From: Bradyrhizobium iriomotense
Lineage (GTDB): Bacteria; Pseudomonadota; Alphaproteobacteria; Rhizobiales; Xanthobacteraceae
Assembly (NCBI RefSeq): GCF_030160715.1
Contig: NZ_BSOW01000013.1
Span: 1 to 64,000 of the forward strand
DNA length: 64,000 nt
Reading direction: 5' to 3'
Each line of letters begins with the position of its first letter. Position 1 is the first letter of the stretch. This document shows, one piece after another, positions 53,216 to 61,103 of this stretch. A program made the position numbers and the translations under genes. The notes beneath the pieces are model-generated. The model saw only the letters and a list, made by a program, of their open reading frames with translations, was not told the origin of the DNA and searched no databases.

Positions 53216-54766
53216 TCACTTGTCGAGCCATGCGTCCTTGAAGCCGTCGTTGACGCCGATCGCGGTGGTGATCAGGTCCTTGACCTTGCAGCGGGTGATG
53301 GTCGGGAATTGCAGCTCGAGCTGCCAGGCCACCGGCACGTCCTCGACCAGGATCTTCTGCGCCTTCTCGTAGATCTCCTTGCGCTTGGAGTCCGGGGTTG
53401 CCACCGCGCCGTCGGCGAACAGCTTGTCGATCTCCGGATTGGAGTAGCCCTCGACATTATTGAACACCTGGCCCTTGGCAATCGCGCTGGAGACGTAGTT
53501 GCGCCCCACCCCGAGCGCGGGATCGCCGTACTGATAAAGATAGGTGAAGGCGATGTCGTAGTCCCAGTCGGAGATCTTCTGGTTGCCGCCGGCGACATCG
53601 GTCGAGATCGTCTCGATGTTCATGCCGACGTCCTGGAGGTTCTGCTTCACGGCCTCGCCCCAGCGCTGCCAGGTCTCGCCATAGGCGAGCGGCAACAGGC
53701 GGACCTTCTCGCCGTTGTAGCCGGCTTCCTTGAGCAGCGCCTTGGCCTTGGCCGGATCGTAGGGGTACTTTGGCACGTCGTCGGTGTAGAACTTGATGCT
53801 CGAAGCCGACGGCCCGGTTGCGACCTTGCCGAGACCGTTCCAGATCACGTCCTTGGCGAAATCGCGGTCGATCGCGTACATGATCGCCTGGCGCACCTTC
53901 TTGTTCGCGGTCGGACCCTGGCGGTTGTTCAGCCAGAGCCAGGCGAGCGGCGAGAAGAACTCCCAGCCCGCACCGGTAACGCAGGTGTCCTTCAGCTTGG
54001 ACAAGCGCGGCACGTCGAAGTTTTCGACGGAGCCGCCAGGCAGCACGTCGACCTTGCCGGTCTCGAACGCCACCGAGCGCGCGGCAGCGTCGGGGATGAT
54101 CTGCCAGTAGATCTCGTCGAGATAGGGCTTGCCCTTCTCGTGGTAGTTCGGATTCTTCACCAGCCGAATGAACGAGCCCTTCTGCCATTCCTTGAACATG
54201 AAAGGGCCGGTGCCAATCGGGGCGTTGTTGTAGGCGTTGGTCTTCCAGTCGGTGCCGTCATAGAGATGCTTGGGCACCATCGGCATCGAGCCGACCTCGA
54301 AGATGCCGAGGAAGGGGCCGAATGGCTGTTTCAGCGTGAAGACGACGGTGGTGTCGTCCGGCGCCTCGACCTTGTCGACCTGCATCAGATTGCTGCGGGC
54401 GCGCGCGTGGGTCTGCTTCAGCATCTCGACCGAGAACAGCACGTCGGCGGAGGTAAAGGGCTTGCCATCATGCCAGGTGACGCCCTTCTTGAGCTTGAAG
54501 GTGTAGGTCTTGGCGTCTTCGCTGACCGTCCAGCTCTCGGCGAGCTCCGGCTGCGGCTCGAGCTTGGGGCTGTAGCGCAGCAGGCCCTCGAAAATATTGC
54601 CCGATACCATCTGGACCGGGCCGTTCTGGACCATCGCAAGCATGAGGCCGGGGGGCTCGGGCTGGATCACCGCGTTGATCACGCCGCCCGTCTTGGGCTC
54701 CTGCGCCGCCGCCGCGGCCGCAACACTGATGCTCAGGAGGAGACCAAGCAACACTCGTTTCGACAT
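53216..54766 (-). CDS. ABC transporter substrate-binding protein (family 5, peptide type)
   Basis: A 516-aa periplasmic protein. The signal peptide is RVLLGLLLSISVAAAAAAQ, and the mature protein has the SBP_bac_5 pattern: SGNIFEGLLRYSPKLEPQPE, LAESWTVSEDAKTYTFKLKK and VTWHDGKPFTSADVLFSVEM. Its C-terminus is KDLITTAIGVNDGFKDAWLD. It is the first gene of the transporter operon, divergent from a TetR gene. Confidence 0.94.
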   Translation of the reverse strand: MSKRVLLGLLLSISVAAAAAAQEPKTGGVINAVIQPEPPGLMLAMVQNGPVQMVSGNIFEGLLRYSPKLEPQPELAESWTVSEDAKTYTFKLKKGVTWHDGKPFTSADVLFSVEMLKQTHARARSNLMQVDKVEAPDDTTVVFTLKQPFGPFLGIFEVGSMPMVPKHLYDGTDWKTNAYNNAPIGTGPFMFKEWQKGSFIRLVKNPNYHEKGKPYLDEIYWQIIPDAAARSVAFETGKVDVLPGGSVENFDVPRLSKLKDTCVTGAGWEFFSPLAWLWLNNRQGPTANKKVRQAIMYAIDRDFAKDVIWNGLGKVATGPSASSIKFYTDDVPKYPYDPAKAKALLKEAGYNGEKVRLLPLAYGETWQRWGEAVKQNLQDVGMNIETISTDVAGGNQKISDWDYDIAFTYLYQYGDPALGVGRNYVSSAIAKGQVFNNVEGYSNPEIDKLFADGAVATPDSKRKEIYEKAQKILVEDVPVAWQLELQFPTITRCKVKDLITTAIGVNDGFKDAWLDK

Positions 54767-54980
54767 ATCGTATCTTTCTCAAGCGGCACCGGACGCGCGC
54801 TCACGCGCCATCGTTCCGCGCGAAACTGCGGCCGGCCCATCCAAGTCCCCATCCATCGTCGAGGCTCACAGGTCCCGTTCCGCGTCGCAAGATGAAAGTC
54901 TCGACAGCGATCGCACAAAAAATGTACAGCGCGTTCTGTTTTCACTTGATTCATCTCCCTGTCACGGAGACAAGTCCGCC

Positions 54981-55619
54981 ATGGACAATGCCACGCGCTC
55001 CGAACGATCCCGCAACGCTGCGCTCGATGCGGCGACCAGGATCATTGCGCGCGACGGGCCCGGCCGACTGACGCTCGATGCGATCGCGCGTGAGAGCGGT
55101 TTGAGCAAGGGCGGCGTGATGCACCAGTTCCGCACCAAGGAAGCCGTGCTGAAGGCGCTGCTGGAGCGGCAGATGGAGCATTTCGAGGAGTTCTCGACTC
55201 GCTACATGGCGAAGGTGAGTGCAACCTCGGTGAATCCCAATCTGGCAACCCAGCTCGCTACCGTACGGGAAGCGGCCACGTCACCGAACTCCGCCGCGCT
55301 CGCGCTCGTCGCGGCCATGGTCGAGAATCCCGGCCTGATGGTGCTGCCGCGCGAGCGCGAGATGAAAAGGGTGGCGGCCATCAAGGCGGAGGCCGCCGAT
55401 CCCGAGCTCGCACTGTTGCGCTGGGCGGCGGCACGCGGATTGCTGTTGAGCTCGCTGTTCGGCATGTCGCCGCTCAGCAAGGACGAGCACCAGCGGCTGT
55501 TCGCGCGTCTGCTCGACGACGATCAGTGGCGTCCGCTCGAGAAGTCGGCCAAGCCCCGCGCCATCAAGGCTGCCTCTGCATCCGCGGCGAAGGCCGGCAC
55601 GGCGCGCAAGCGCGCCTGA
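54981..55619 (+). CDS. TetR/AcrR family transcriptional regulator
   Basis: A 212-aa regulator from ATG 54981. The N-terminal HTH (about 10-60) reads RLTLDAIARESGLSKGGVMH, then QFRTKEAVLKALLERQMEHF, the TetR recognition helix pattern. The C-terminal ligand domain holds WAAARGLLLSSLFGMSPLSK. It ends in an Ala/Lys-rich tail (AASASAAKAGTARKRA). It lies divergent from the peptide-type ABC operon by 214 bp and is followed by a promoter with a TetR-type palindrome (55703-55720), so either set of genes could be its target. Confidence 0.9.
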   Translation: MDNATRSERSRNAALDAATRIIARDGPGRLTLDAIARESGLSKGGVMHQFRTKEAVLKALLERQMEHFEEFSTRYMAKVSATSVNPNLATQLATVREAATSPNSAALALVAAMVENPGLMVLPREREMKRVAAIKAEAADPELALLRWAAARGLLLSSLFGMSPLSKDEHQRLFARLLDDDQWRPLEKSAKPRAIKAASASAAKAGTARKRA

Positions 55620-55697
55620 TTCGTCGTGACAAGCTCGAACCGATCGCTGCACAAAGGTTCGCCTGCGGCCAAATGTTCCAGGCTTTCATTTCGGCAC

Positions 55698-55726
55698 TTT
55701 ACAAACCGTCTGGTCGGTTTTATAGA
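55698..55726 (+). promoter_or_regulatory. Promoter with a TetR-type palindrome in the spacer
   Basis: TTTACA (55698-55703), 17 bp, TATAGA (55721-55726). The dyad AAACCG-tctggt-CGGTTT (55703-55720) fills the spacer. A repressor here would block polymerase directly. It lies downstream of the TetR gene and 157 bp before the DUF3313 lipoprotein. Confidence 0.65.
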
Positions 55727-55882
55727 TGGCGACACTGAGAGCTGACCCAGGGCGTCGGATCATGGCCCCGCAAGAGGCCTTGGGTCGGCAATGGTGAAAG
55801 CCGCAGCCGCGTTCTGTCCCGTACGCGGTTGCGGCCCACATCAGGACCATTGCCTTCTGTCCAGCCATCAAAGGAGTGTGGA

Positions 55883-56545
55883 ATGGATCGCTCGATCGCC
55901 ATGCGCGGTCTGGGAACGCTCGCGCTTTGCGCCGTCGTCGTCGGCTGCGCATCCGTGACGCCGGTGCCTTATTCGGAGATGGCCTCGTCGGCCTACATGG
56001 CGCCGGATGCCTCCGACACGTCCGGCCGCGTGCCGTACCGCTACTCCACCTCAGCGGACTGGCGCAGCTACAATAAAGTCATTCTCGATCCCGTCGTGAT
56101 CTATCGCGGCAAGGATCATCAGTTCGGCGACATGTCCGACAAGGACAAGGCGACGCTCGCGGCCTACATGCAGAACCGCTTCGCCGACAAGCTGCGCAGC
56201 CGCTTTGCACTGGTGACTGCCCGCGGCCCGAACACGCTGCGGGTGCGGCTGACCCTGACCGGCGCGGTCACCAACACGCCGGTGCTCGGCACGCTGTCGC
56301 GCTTCGATGTCGCGGGCGCCGTCTATAACGGCGTGCAGGCTGCGCGCGACGGCGAGGGTACGCTGACCGGCTCGGTCATCTACGGCGTCGAGATCTTCGA
56401 CGCCTCGACCTCGCGCCTGCTCAGCGCCTACGTCACCAAGCAATATCCCGGCGCCTACGACATCAAGGCGAGCGTCGGCTCGCTCGCCGCCGCCACGGCC
56501 GGCATCGATAAGGGCGCCGACGCCTTCATGGCGCAACTGAACTGA
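55883..56545 (+). CDS. DUF3313 family lipoprotein
   Basis: A 220-aa protein from ATG 55883 (AAAGGAGTGTGGA upstream). The signal peptide ends in a lipobox, VVVGCAS, with Cys22. The mature part shows DWRSYNKVILDPVVIYRGKD, AAYMQNRFADKLRSRFALVT and VRLTLTGAVTNTPVLGTLSR, the DUF3313 pattern. The localisation is probably the outer-membrane inner leaflet; function unknown. It is followed by a DUF2147 gene 18 bp on and lies behind the dyad-bearing promoter. Confidence 0.85.
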   Translation: MDRSIAMRGLGTLALCAVVVGCASVTPVPYSEMASSAYMAPDASDTSGRVPYRYSTSADWRSYNKVILDPVVIYRGKDHQFGDMSDKDKATLAAYMQNRFADKLRSRFALVTARGPNTLRVRLTLTGAVTNTPVLGTLSRFDVAGAVYNGVQAARDGEGTLTGSVIYGVEIFDASTSRLLSAYVTKQYPGAYDIKASVGSLAAATAGIDKGADAFMAQLN

Positions 56546-56563
56546 AGCGAGAGGCGCAGCAAG

Positions 56564-57133
56564 ATGAACATCCTTCTTCGCTTCGTCGTCCGCGTCGCGA
56601 TCACTGTCGCGCTGATGGTCTTCGACGGCCGCGCCAACGCGATGAGCCCCACCGAGCCCACCGGCACCTGGCTCACCGAGGATGGCCGGGCCCGCATCCG
56701 GCTCGAGCGCTGCGGCGTGGGCCGCGACCGCATCTGCGGTTTCATCGTCTGGATGAAGACCCCGCTGGATCCGCGCGGCCAGCCGCTCCGCGACAGCGAA
56801 AATCCCGATCCCGACAAGCGCGCCCGCGCGCTGCTCGGCCATCAGCTCATCATGGGCCTCGAGGCGACACCGGAAGGCCGCTTTGCAGGCGAGATCTACA
56901 ACGCCGAGGACGGCAAGCGTTATTCCGTCTCGCTGTGGCGCGAGGCCGCCGACAAATTGAAACTCAAGGGCTGCCTGATCAGGTTCTTGTGCCAGACCCG
57001 GGCCTGGCAGCAGACCCTCGACGTCCAGCCCGGCCAGCTCGTCGGCCTGACCGGCGACGTCAACGGTCCCCGTGCCGACAAGGAATGGGCCGCCACCTCG
57101 CCGACGAAGCCGACCCAGGTGGAGGGGAAGTAG
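56564..57133 (+). CDS. DUF2147 family secreted protein
   Basis: A 189-aa protein. The signal peptide is RFVVRVAITVALMVFDGRANA. It then shows the DUF2147 pattern: PTGTWLTEDGRARIRLERCG, GRDRICGFIVWMKTPLDPRG and KRYSVSLWREAADKLKLKGC. The Cys residues (ERC, RIC, KGC, LC) are likely disulfide-bonded. DUF2147 proteins have a lipocalin-like fold by prediction and unknown function. It lies in an apparent operon with the DUF3313 gene (18 bp gap). Confidence 0.85.
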   Translation: MNILLRFVVRVAITVALMVFDGRANAMSPTEPTGTWLTEDGRARIRLERCGVGRDRICGFIVWMKTPLDPRGQPLRDSENPDPDKRARALLGHQLIMGLEATPEGRFAGEIYNAEDGKRYSVSLWREAADKLKLKGCLIRFLCQTRAWQQTLDVQPGQLVGLTGDVNGPRADKEWAATSPTKPTQVEGK

Positions 57134-57236
57134 GGGCGGTTACCTATGCGGCCGCCAGCGCCTTCCGCCACGCCGCGCCGCGTGCCAAGATGCCTTCGAT
57201 CGCAAAAAACAGTTTCAACAACCAGATCGGTGGATC

Positions 57237-58076
57237 ATGAATGATCAGCCTTTTCCCGGCCCCGCCCTGCGCCCGCTACGCTTGCAGATTGGCGCCCAGA
57301 AAATCGCGGGCTTCGAGAGCACAGGCACCGGACGGCCGATCCTTCTGATCCACGGTAACTCGTCCTCGTCCCGGATCTGGCAGAAGCAATTGCAGGGGCC
57401 GCCAGGGGCAAAATTCCGCGTCATCGCGATCGACCTGCCTGGCCACGGCGCGTCGTCGCCGCCGCCCAACCCGGAAGCCGACTATTCAGGTGGCGGCTAT
57501 GCGTCGGTGATCGCCGCGCTCGCACGTGAGCTCGATCTAGAGAACGCCGTGGTGGTCGGCTGGAGCCTCGGCGGCCATGCCGTGCTCAATGCGGCGGCAG
57601 CGTTGCCGATGGCCGCCGGCCTGATGATCTTCGGCACGCCGCCGGTCAGCATGGCGCCGGGCGGCTTTTCCGGCTTCAAGAGCCTGTCGACCACGGTATT
57701 CACGCCGCAACCGAGCGAGGCGGAGATCGAGGAGTGGATGAAATCGGCCTTCGCACCGGGCTATGCGCCGATTCCCGATTTCGTCGTCGCGGACTTCCGC
57801 AACACGGACGGCAACGCGCGCGGCTATCTCGGCGCCAACGTTCAGGCCGGCCGCATCTCCGACGAGGCCGAGATCGTCCGCAATCTCAAGATTCCGCTTG
57901 CGATCGTCCACGGCCGGGAGGAGCAGATCGTCGATCTCGGCTATCTCCAGCGGCTGCCGGCGCCGACGCTGTGGCGCGGCGAGGTGCAGGTGATCGACGG
58001 CGCCGGCCATGCGCCGCAATGGGAGAGGGCGGAGGCCTTCAACAAGGTGCTCGACGCATTCGCATCGAGCGTTTGA
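57237..58076 (+). CDS. Alpha/beta hydrolase
   Basis: A 279-aa protein from ATG 57237. The oxyanion segment is PILLIHGNSSSSRIWQKQL, the nucleophile elbow is VVGWSLGGHAVL with Ser110, the acid is probably in LAIVHGREEQIVDLGY, and the His is in VIDGAGHAPQWERAEAF. The triad is complete. It is likely an esterase, lipase or C-C hydrolase; the substrate cannot be told. It lies 103 bp after the DUF2147 gene and is probably on the same transcript or its own. Confidence 0.9.
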   Translation: MNDQPFPGPALRPLRLQIGAQKIAGFESTGTGRPILLIHGNSSSSRIWQKQLQGPPGAKFRVIAIDLPGHGASSPPPNPEADYSGGGYASVIAALARELDLENAVVVGWSLGGHAVLNAAAALPMAAGLMIFGTPPVSMAPGGFSGFKSLSTTVFTPQPSEAEIEEWMKSAFAPGYAPIPDFVVADFRNTDGNARGYLGANVQAGRISDEAEIVRNLKIPLAIVHGREEQIVDLGYLQRLPAPTLWRGEVQVIDGAGHAPQWERAEAFNKVLDAFASSV

Positions 58077-58127
58077 TGGCGCGCCGTCATTCCAGGATGC
58101 GGCGACGCGCCGCCTCGTGGCCGCGCT

Positions 58128-59684
58128 CTACGCCAACCCCGCCCTTCGAAACCCTTCCAGATAGTGTTCGCGATCCGCGTCGCTGCGCCAGGGCAGTTGC
58201 GTCGTGATCCAGGCGAGCGAGATGTTGGGCTGGGTCCGGCGCAGCTCCTGCAAGGCGGTTGCGGCGAGCTCCTGATCGCCCGCCATTCCGGCCGAGACCG
58301 CGAGCACGCGATAGGCCCCGGTGAGATCGCCGCGGTGGCGGATCGCCTCCCGGGCAAGTGCGATCGCTTCGCCATAGCGGCGTTCGGTGAAGCGGGCATA
58401 GCCGGCGATCCCGTAATAGATCGCGAGCGACGGATCGCGCGGGCTGAGGCGGATCACCTTTTGCGCCGCCTCGAATGAGTCGCTGGACCGGCCGATATAG
58501 GACAGCGCCAGCGCGTAATAGCCCTGCGCCAGCGAGAAATTCGGGTTGAGCCTGAGCGCCTGCTCGAACTCCGACAGCGCATCGTCGAGCCGCCGCGTCG
58601 AGAAATAGACGCTGCCGAGCGCGGTATGCGCCCAGGCATCCTCATGGTCGCATTTGACCGCCGCGAGCGCGGCGGCTTCGGCGACGGGTGCCGCGGTCGC
58701 AAGCTCCGCCCAGCCGAGATGCACGCCGAACATGTGGCTTGCCGCCAGCAGCGACTGGGCCTGGCCGTAACCGGGATCGATCGTGATGGCCTGCGCCAGC
58801 AGCGCCTGCGCCATCAGGTGATCCTGCCGCGTCACGCGCCAATAGTGCGAGAGCCCTCGCATCAGGAGGTCCCAGGCGTCCAGGCTCGCCGGCTGCTTGC
58901 GCCGGGCGTGAAAATTCTCCGCCGCATAGATCTGCGGCTCGATCGCCGCGACGATCGCGTTGGTGATCTCGTCCTGCACGGCAAAGACGTCGCCGAGCTC
59001 GCGATCGTAATGCTCGGCCCAGATGTGGCTGCCGGTGACGGCGTCGTTGAGCTGCGCGGTGATCCGCACGCGGCCGCCGGCCTTGCGCACGCTGCCTTCG
59101 ACGACGTAGCCGACGCCGAGCTCGTCGGCGATCTCCCTGATATGCACGGCACGTCCCTTGTAGGTGAAGGACGAGTTGCGGGCGATCACCAGGAACCAGC
59201 GCACCTTCGACAGCGCGGTGAGGATGTCCTCGGCGATCCCGTCGCAAAAATACTCCTGCTCGGGGTCGTCGCTCATGTTCTCGAACGCCAGCACCGCGAT
59301 AGCCGGGCGCTCCGGCGCGCCCCGCAGGCGGGGCGCCTCGGCCGCAGGCGGTGCCGACGTCTGCTCCAGCACCTCGCCGACGAAGCGAAAGCCCTTGCGC
59401 GGGATGGTCTTGATCAGCCGCTGCGCCGCGCCGTCATCGCCGAGCGCCTTTCGTGCCGCGTTGATGCGACTATTCAGCGCAGAGTCCGAAACGATGCGGT
59501 TGTCCCAGACCTGGCTGATCAGGTCGTCCTTGGTGACGACGCGGCCGCGCTGCGTGACGAGGTGCACGAGCAGGTCGAAGACCTGCGGCTGCAATGGAAC
59601 CGGAGCGCCGTCACGCGTCAACTCGCGCAGGTCGCAGTCCAGCACATGATTTTCAAAGCGAAATCGCACGTCTCGTGATCTCAA
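58128..59684 (-). CDS. Winged-helix regulator fused to TolB-like and TPR domains (paralog A)
   Basis: A 518-aa protein. An OmpR-type winged helix (about 1-100) has MFDLLVHLVTQRGRVV-like VFDLLVHLVTQRGRVVTKDD and LIKTIPRKGFRFVGEV. A TolB-like N-terminal segment (about 125-260) contains PAIAVLAFENMSDDPEQEYF and FLVIARNSSFTYKGRAVHIR. TPR-like helices (about 290-510) end in DREHYLEGFRRAGLA. The same family is often named after adenylate cyclase, but no cyclase domain is present. It is a paralog of the gene at 61104. It is divergent from the mddA-like gene by 118 bp, so regulation of that gene is plausible. Confidence 0.85.
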   Translation of the reverse strand: MRSRDVRFRFENHVLDCDLRELTRDGAPVPLQPQVFDLLVHLVTQRGRVVTKDDLISQVWDNRIVSDSALNSRINAARKALGDDGAAQRLIKTIPRKGFRFVGEVLEQTSAPPAAEAPRLRGAPERPAIAVLAFENMSDDPEQEYFCDGIAEDILTALSKVRWFLVIARNSSFTYKGRAVHIREIADELGVGYVVEGSVRKAGGRVRITAQLNDAVTGSHIWAEHYDRELGDVFAVQDEITNAIVAAIEPQIYAAENFHARRKQPASLDAWDLLMRGLSHYWRVTRQDHLMAQALLAQAITIDPGYGQAQSLLAASHMFGVHLGWAELATAAPVAEAAALAAVKCDHEDAWAHTALGSVYFSTRRLDDALSEFEQALRLNPNFSLAQGYYALALSYIGRSSDSFEAAQKVIRLSPRDPSLAIYYGIAGYARFTERRYGEAIALAREAIRHRGDLTGAYRVLAVSAGMAGDQELAATALQELRRTQPNISLAWITTQLPWRSDADREHYLEGFRRAGLA

Positions 59685-59802
59685 GCAAAAATCAGCGTCG
59701 TCTCAGGCGAAAATCAATCGTCCGCAAAAGCCTCGGCACGTCCGATCCGGCAGGGTGCAGCGACCCAATGAGTGCCGGTCTTTCGGCACAACGGAGCTGT
59801 CT

Positions 59803-60591
59803 ATGACCCAACTGGATCACCAAGTTCATTCCATCAGCCCGGATGTCGCGGGCACCAAAGTCTTCAGGTTCATCTCCTTTCTGTACGGAATTGCGGCCTA
59901 TCTCATGTTTCTCGTCACCATCCTCTACGCCATAGGCTTCATCATGGGCATGGTGGTGCCCAAGAGCATCGACACCGGAACCGATTCCTCGGCGATCGAG
60001 GCCGTCACCATCAATCTGCTCCTCATGGCGCTATTTGCCGTTCAACACAGCGTGATGGCACGGCAGCAGTTCAAGGCGTGGTGGACGCAGTTTGTGCCAA
60101 AGCCCGTCGAGCGCAGCACCTATGTGCTGCTGGCGAGCCTGTCGCTGCTGCTGCTGTTCTGGCAGTGGCGGCCGCTGCCGGCGATTATATGGGAGGTCCA
60201 GGACCCGGATGTCGCCGTGACGATCGTCACGCTATCCTTCGCCGGCTGGGTGCTGGTCTTCACCTCGACCTTCCTCATCAATCACTTCGAGTTGTTCGGT
60301 CTGCAGCAGGTCACCCAGCAACTCGTCGACAAACAGGCCTCGCCGCCGCGGTTCAGGACGCCGCTGTTCTACAAATTCGTCCGGCATCCGCTGTATCTCG
60401 GCTTCATCATCGCAATCTGGGCCGCGCCGACCATGACCGTGGGCCACCTGCTGTTTGCATCCGTGATCACGCTCTACATCCTGCTCGGCATCATGCTCGA
60501 GGAGCGCGATCTCGTCGCGCTGTTTGGCGACGAGTACCGGCAATACAAACAGCGCGTATCGATGCTTATTCCCTGGCGCCGCTCGGTTTGA
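59803..60591 (+). CDS. mddA: Probable methanethiol S-methyltransferase (NnrU-like membrane methyltransferase)
   Basis: A 262-aa membrane protein from ATG 59803, with five helices (about 22-52, 65-85, 105-125, 140-165, 205-235). The C-terminal motif FYKFVRHPLYLGFIIAIWAA and the EERDLVALFGDEYRQYKQRV segment are the S-adenosylmethionine-binding pattern of the ICMT/NnrU/MddA group. MddA makes dimethyl sulfide from methanethiol and is known from Bradyrhizobium. NnrU and other membrane methyltransferases look similar, so the substrate is not certain. It is divergent from the winged-helix paralog A. Confidence 0.65.
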   Translation: MTQLDHQVHSISPDVAGTKVFRFISFLYGIAAYLMFLVTILYAIGFIMGMVVPKSIDTGTDSSAIEAVTINLLLMALFAVQHSVMARQQFKAWWTQFVPKPVERSTYVLLASLSLLLLFWQWRPLPAIIWEVQDPDVAVTIVTLSFAGWVLVFTSTFLINHFELFGLQQVTQQLVDKQASPPRFRTPLFYKFVRHPLYLGFIIAIWAAPTMTVGHLLFASVITLYILLGIMLEERDLVALFGDEYRQYKQRVSMLIPWRRSV

Positions 60592-60635
60592 TCTTCGTCT
60601 CAACCAGATCTTCATCGTCATCCAAGGAGACTGAA

Positions 60636-61058
60636 ATGAAACACGTCGGAAACTGCTTCTGCGGCGCGGTCGCGATCGAAGTGACGGGCGCGCCGGAGGC
60701 GATGGGCTACTGCCATTGCCGCTCCTGCCGCTCGTGGTCGGGCGGGCCGGTCAATGCGTTCAGCCTGTGGAAGCCGGAGGCCGTGCGCATCACTGACGGC
60801 GCCGATCACATCGCGACCTATGCCAAGACGCCGCTCAGCCAGCGGAAATATTGCCGCAAATGCGGCGGTCACCTGATGACCAGCCATCCGCCGCTCGGCC
60901 TGATCGACGTCTTCACGGCCGCCATCCCGACGCTGGCGTTCACGCCGGCCGTCCACGTCAACTACGCCGACACCGTGCTGCCGATGCACGACGGCCTGCC
61001 GAAGCTGAAGGATTTCCCGGCAGAGTTCGGCGGCAGCGGCGAGATGATGAAGGAGTAG
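60636..61058 (+). CDS. GFA family protein (glutathione-dependent formaldehyde-activating type)
   Basis: A 140-aa zinc-binding protein from ATG 60636 behind CCAAGGAGA. The Cys ligands lie in MKHVGNCFCGAVA, YCHCRSCRSW and YCRKCGGHLM, the GFA/CENP-V pattern. Members include the glutathione-dependent formaldehyde-activating enzyme, but most are unassigned. It lies 44 bp after the mddA-like gene and probably shares its transcript. Confidence 0.85.
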   Translation: MKHVGNCFCGAVAIEVTGAPEAMGYCHCRSCRSWSGGPVNAFSLWKPEAVRITDGADHIATYAKTPLSQRKYCRKCGGHLMTSHPPLGLIDVFTAAIPTLAFTPAVHVNYADTVLPMHDGLPKLKDFPAEFGGSGEMMKE

Positions 61059-61103
61059 CTGGAGACTTCGCCTCTCCCCGCCCCTGCGGGGAGAGGGAGG
61101 GAG

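Noticed and set aside
54767..54980. A second TetR-like operator in the TetR/ABC gap (ACAG-N6-CTGT near 54925)
   Set aside because: The arms are only four bases, too weak to report as a site, and they do not resemble the dyad at 55703.
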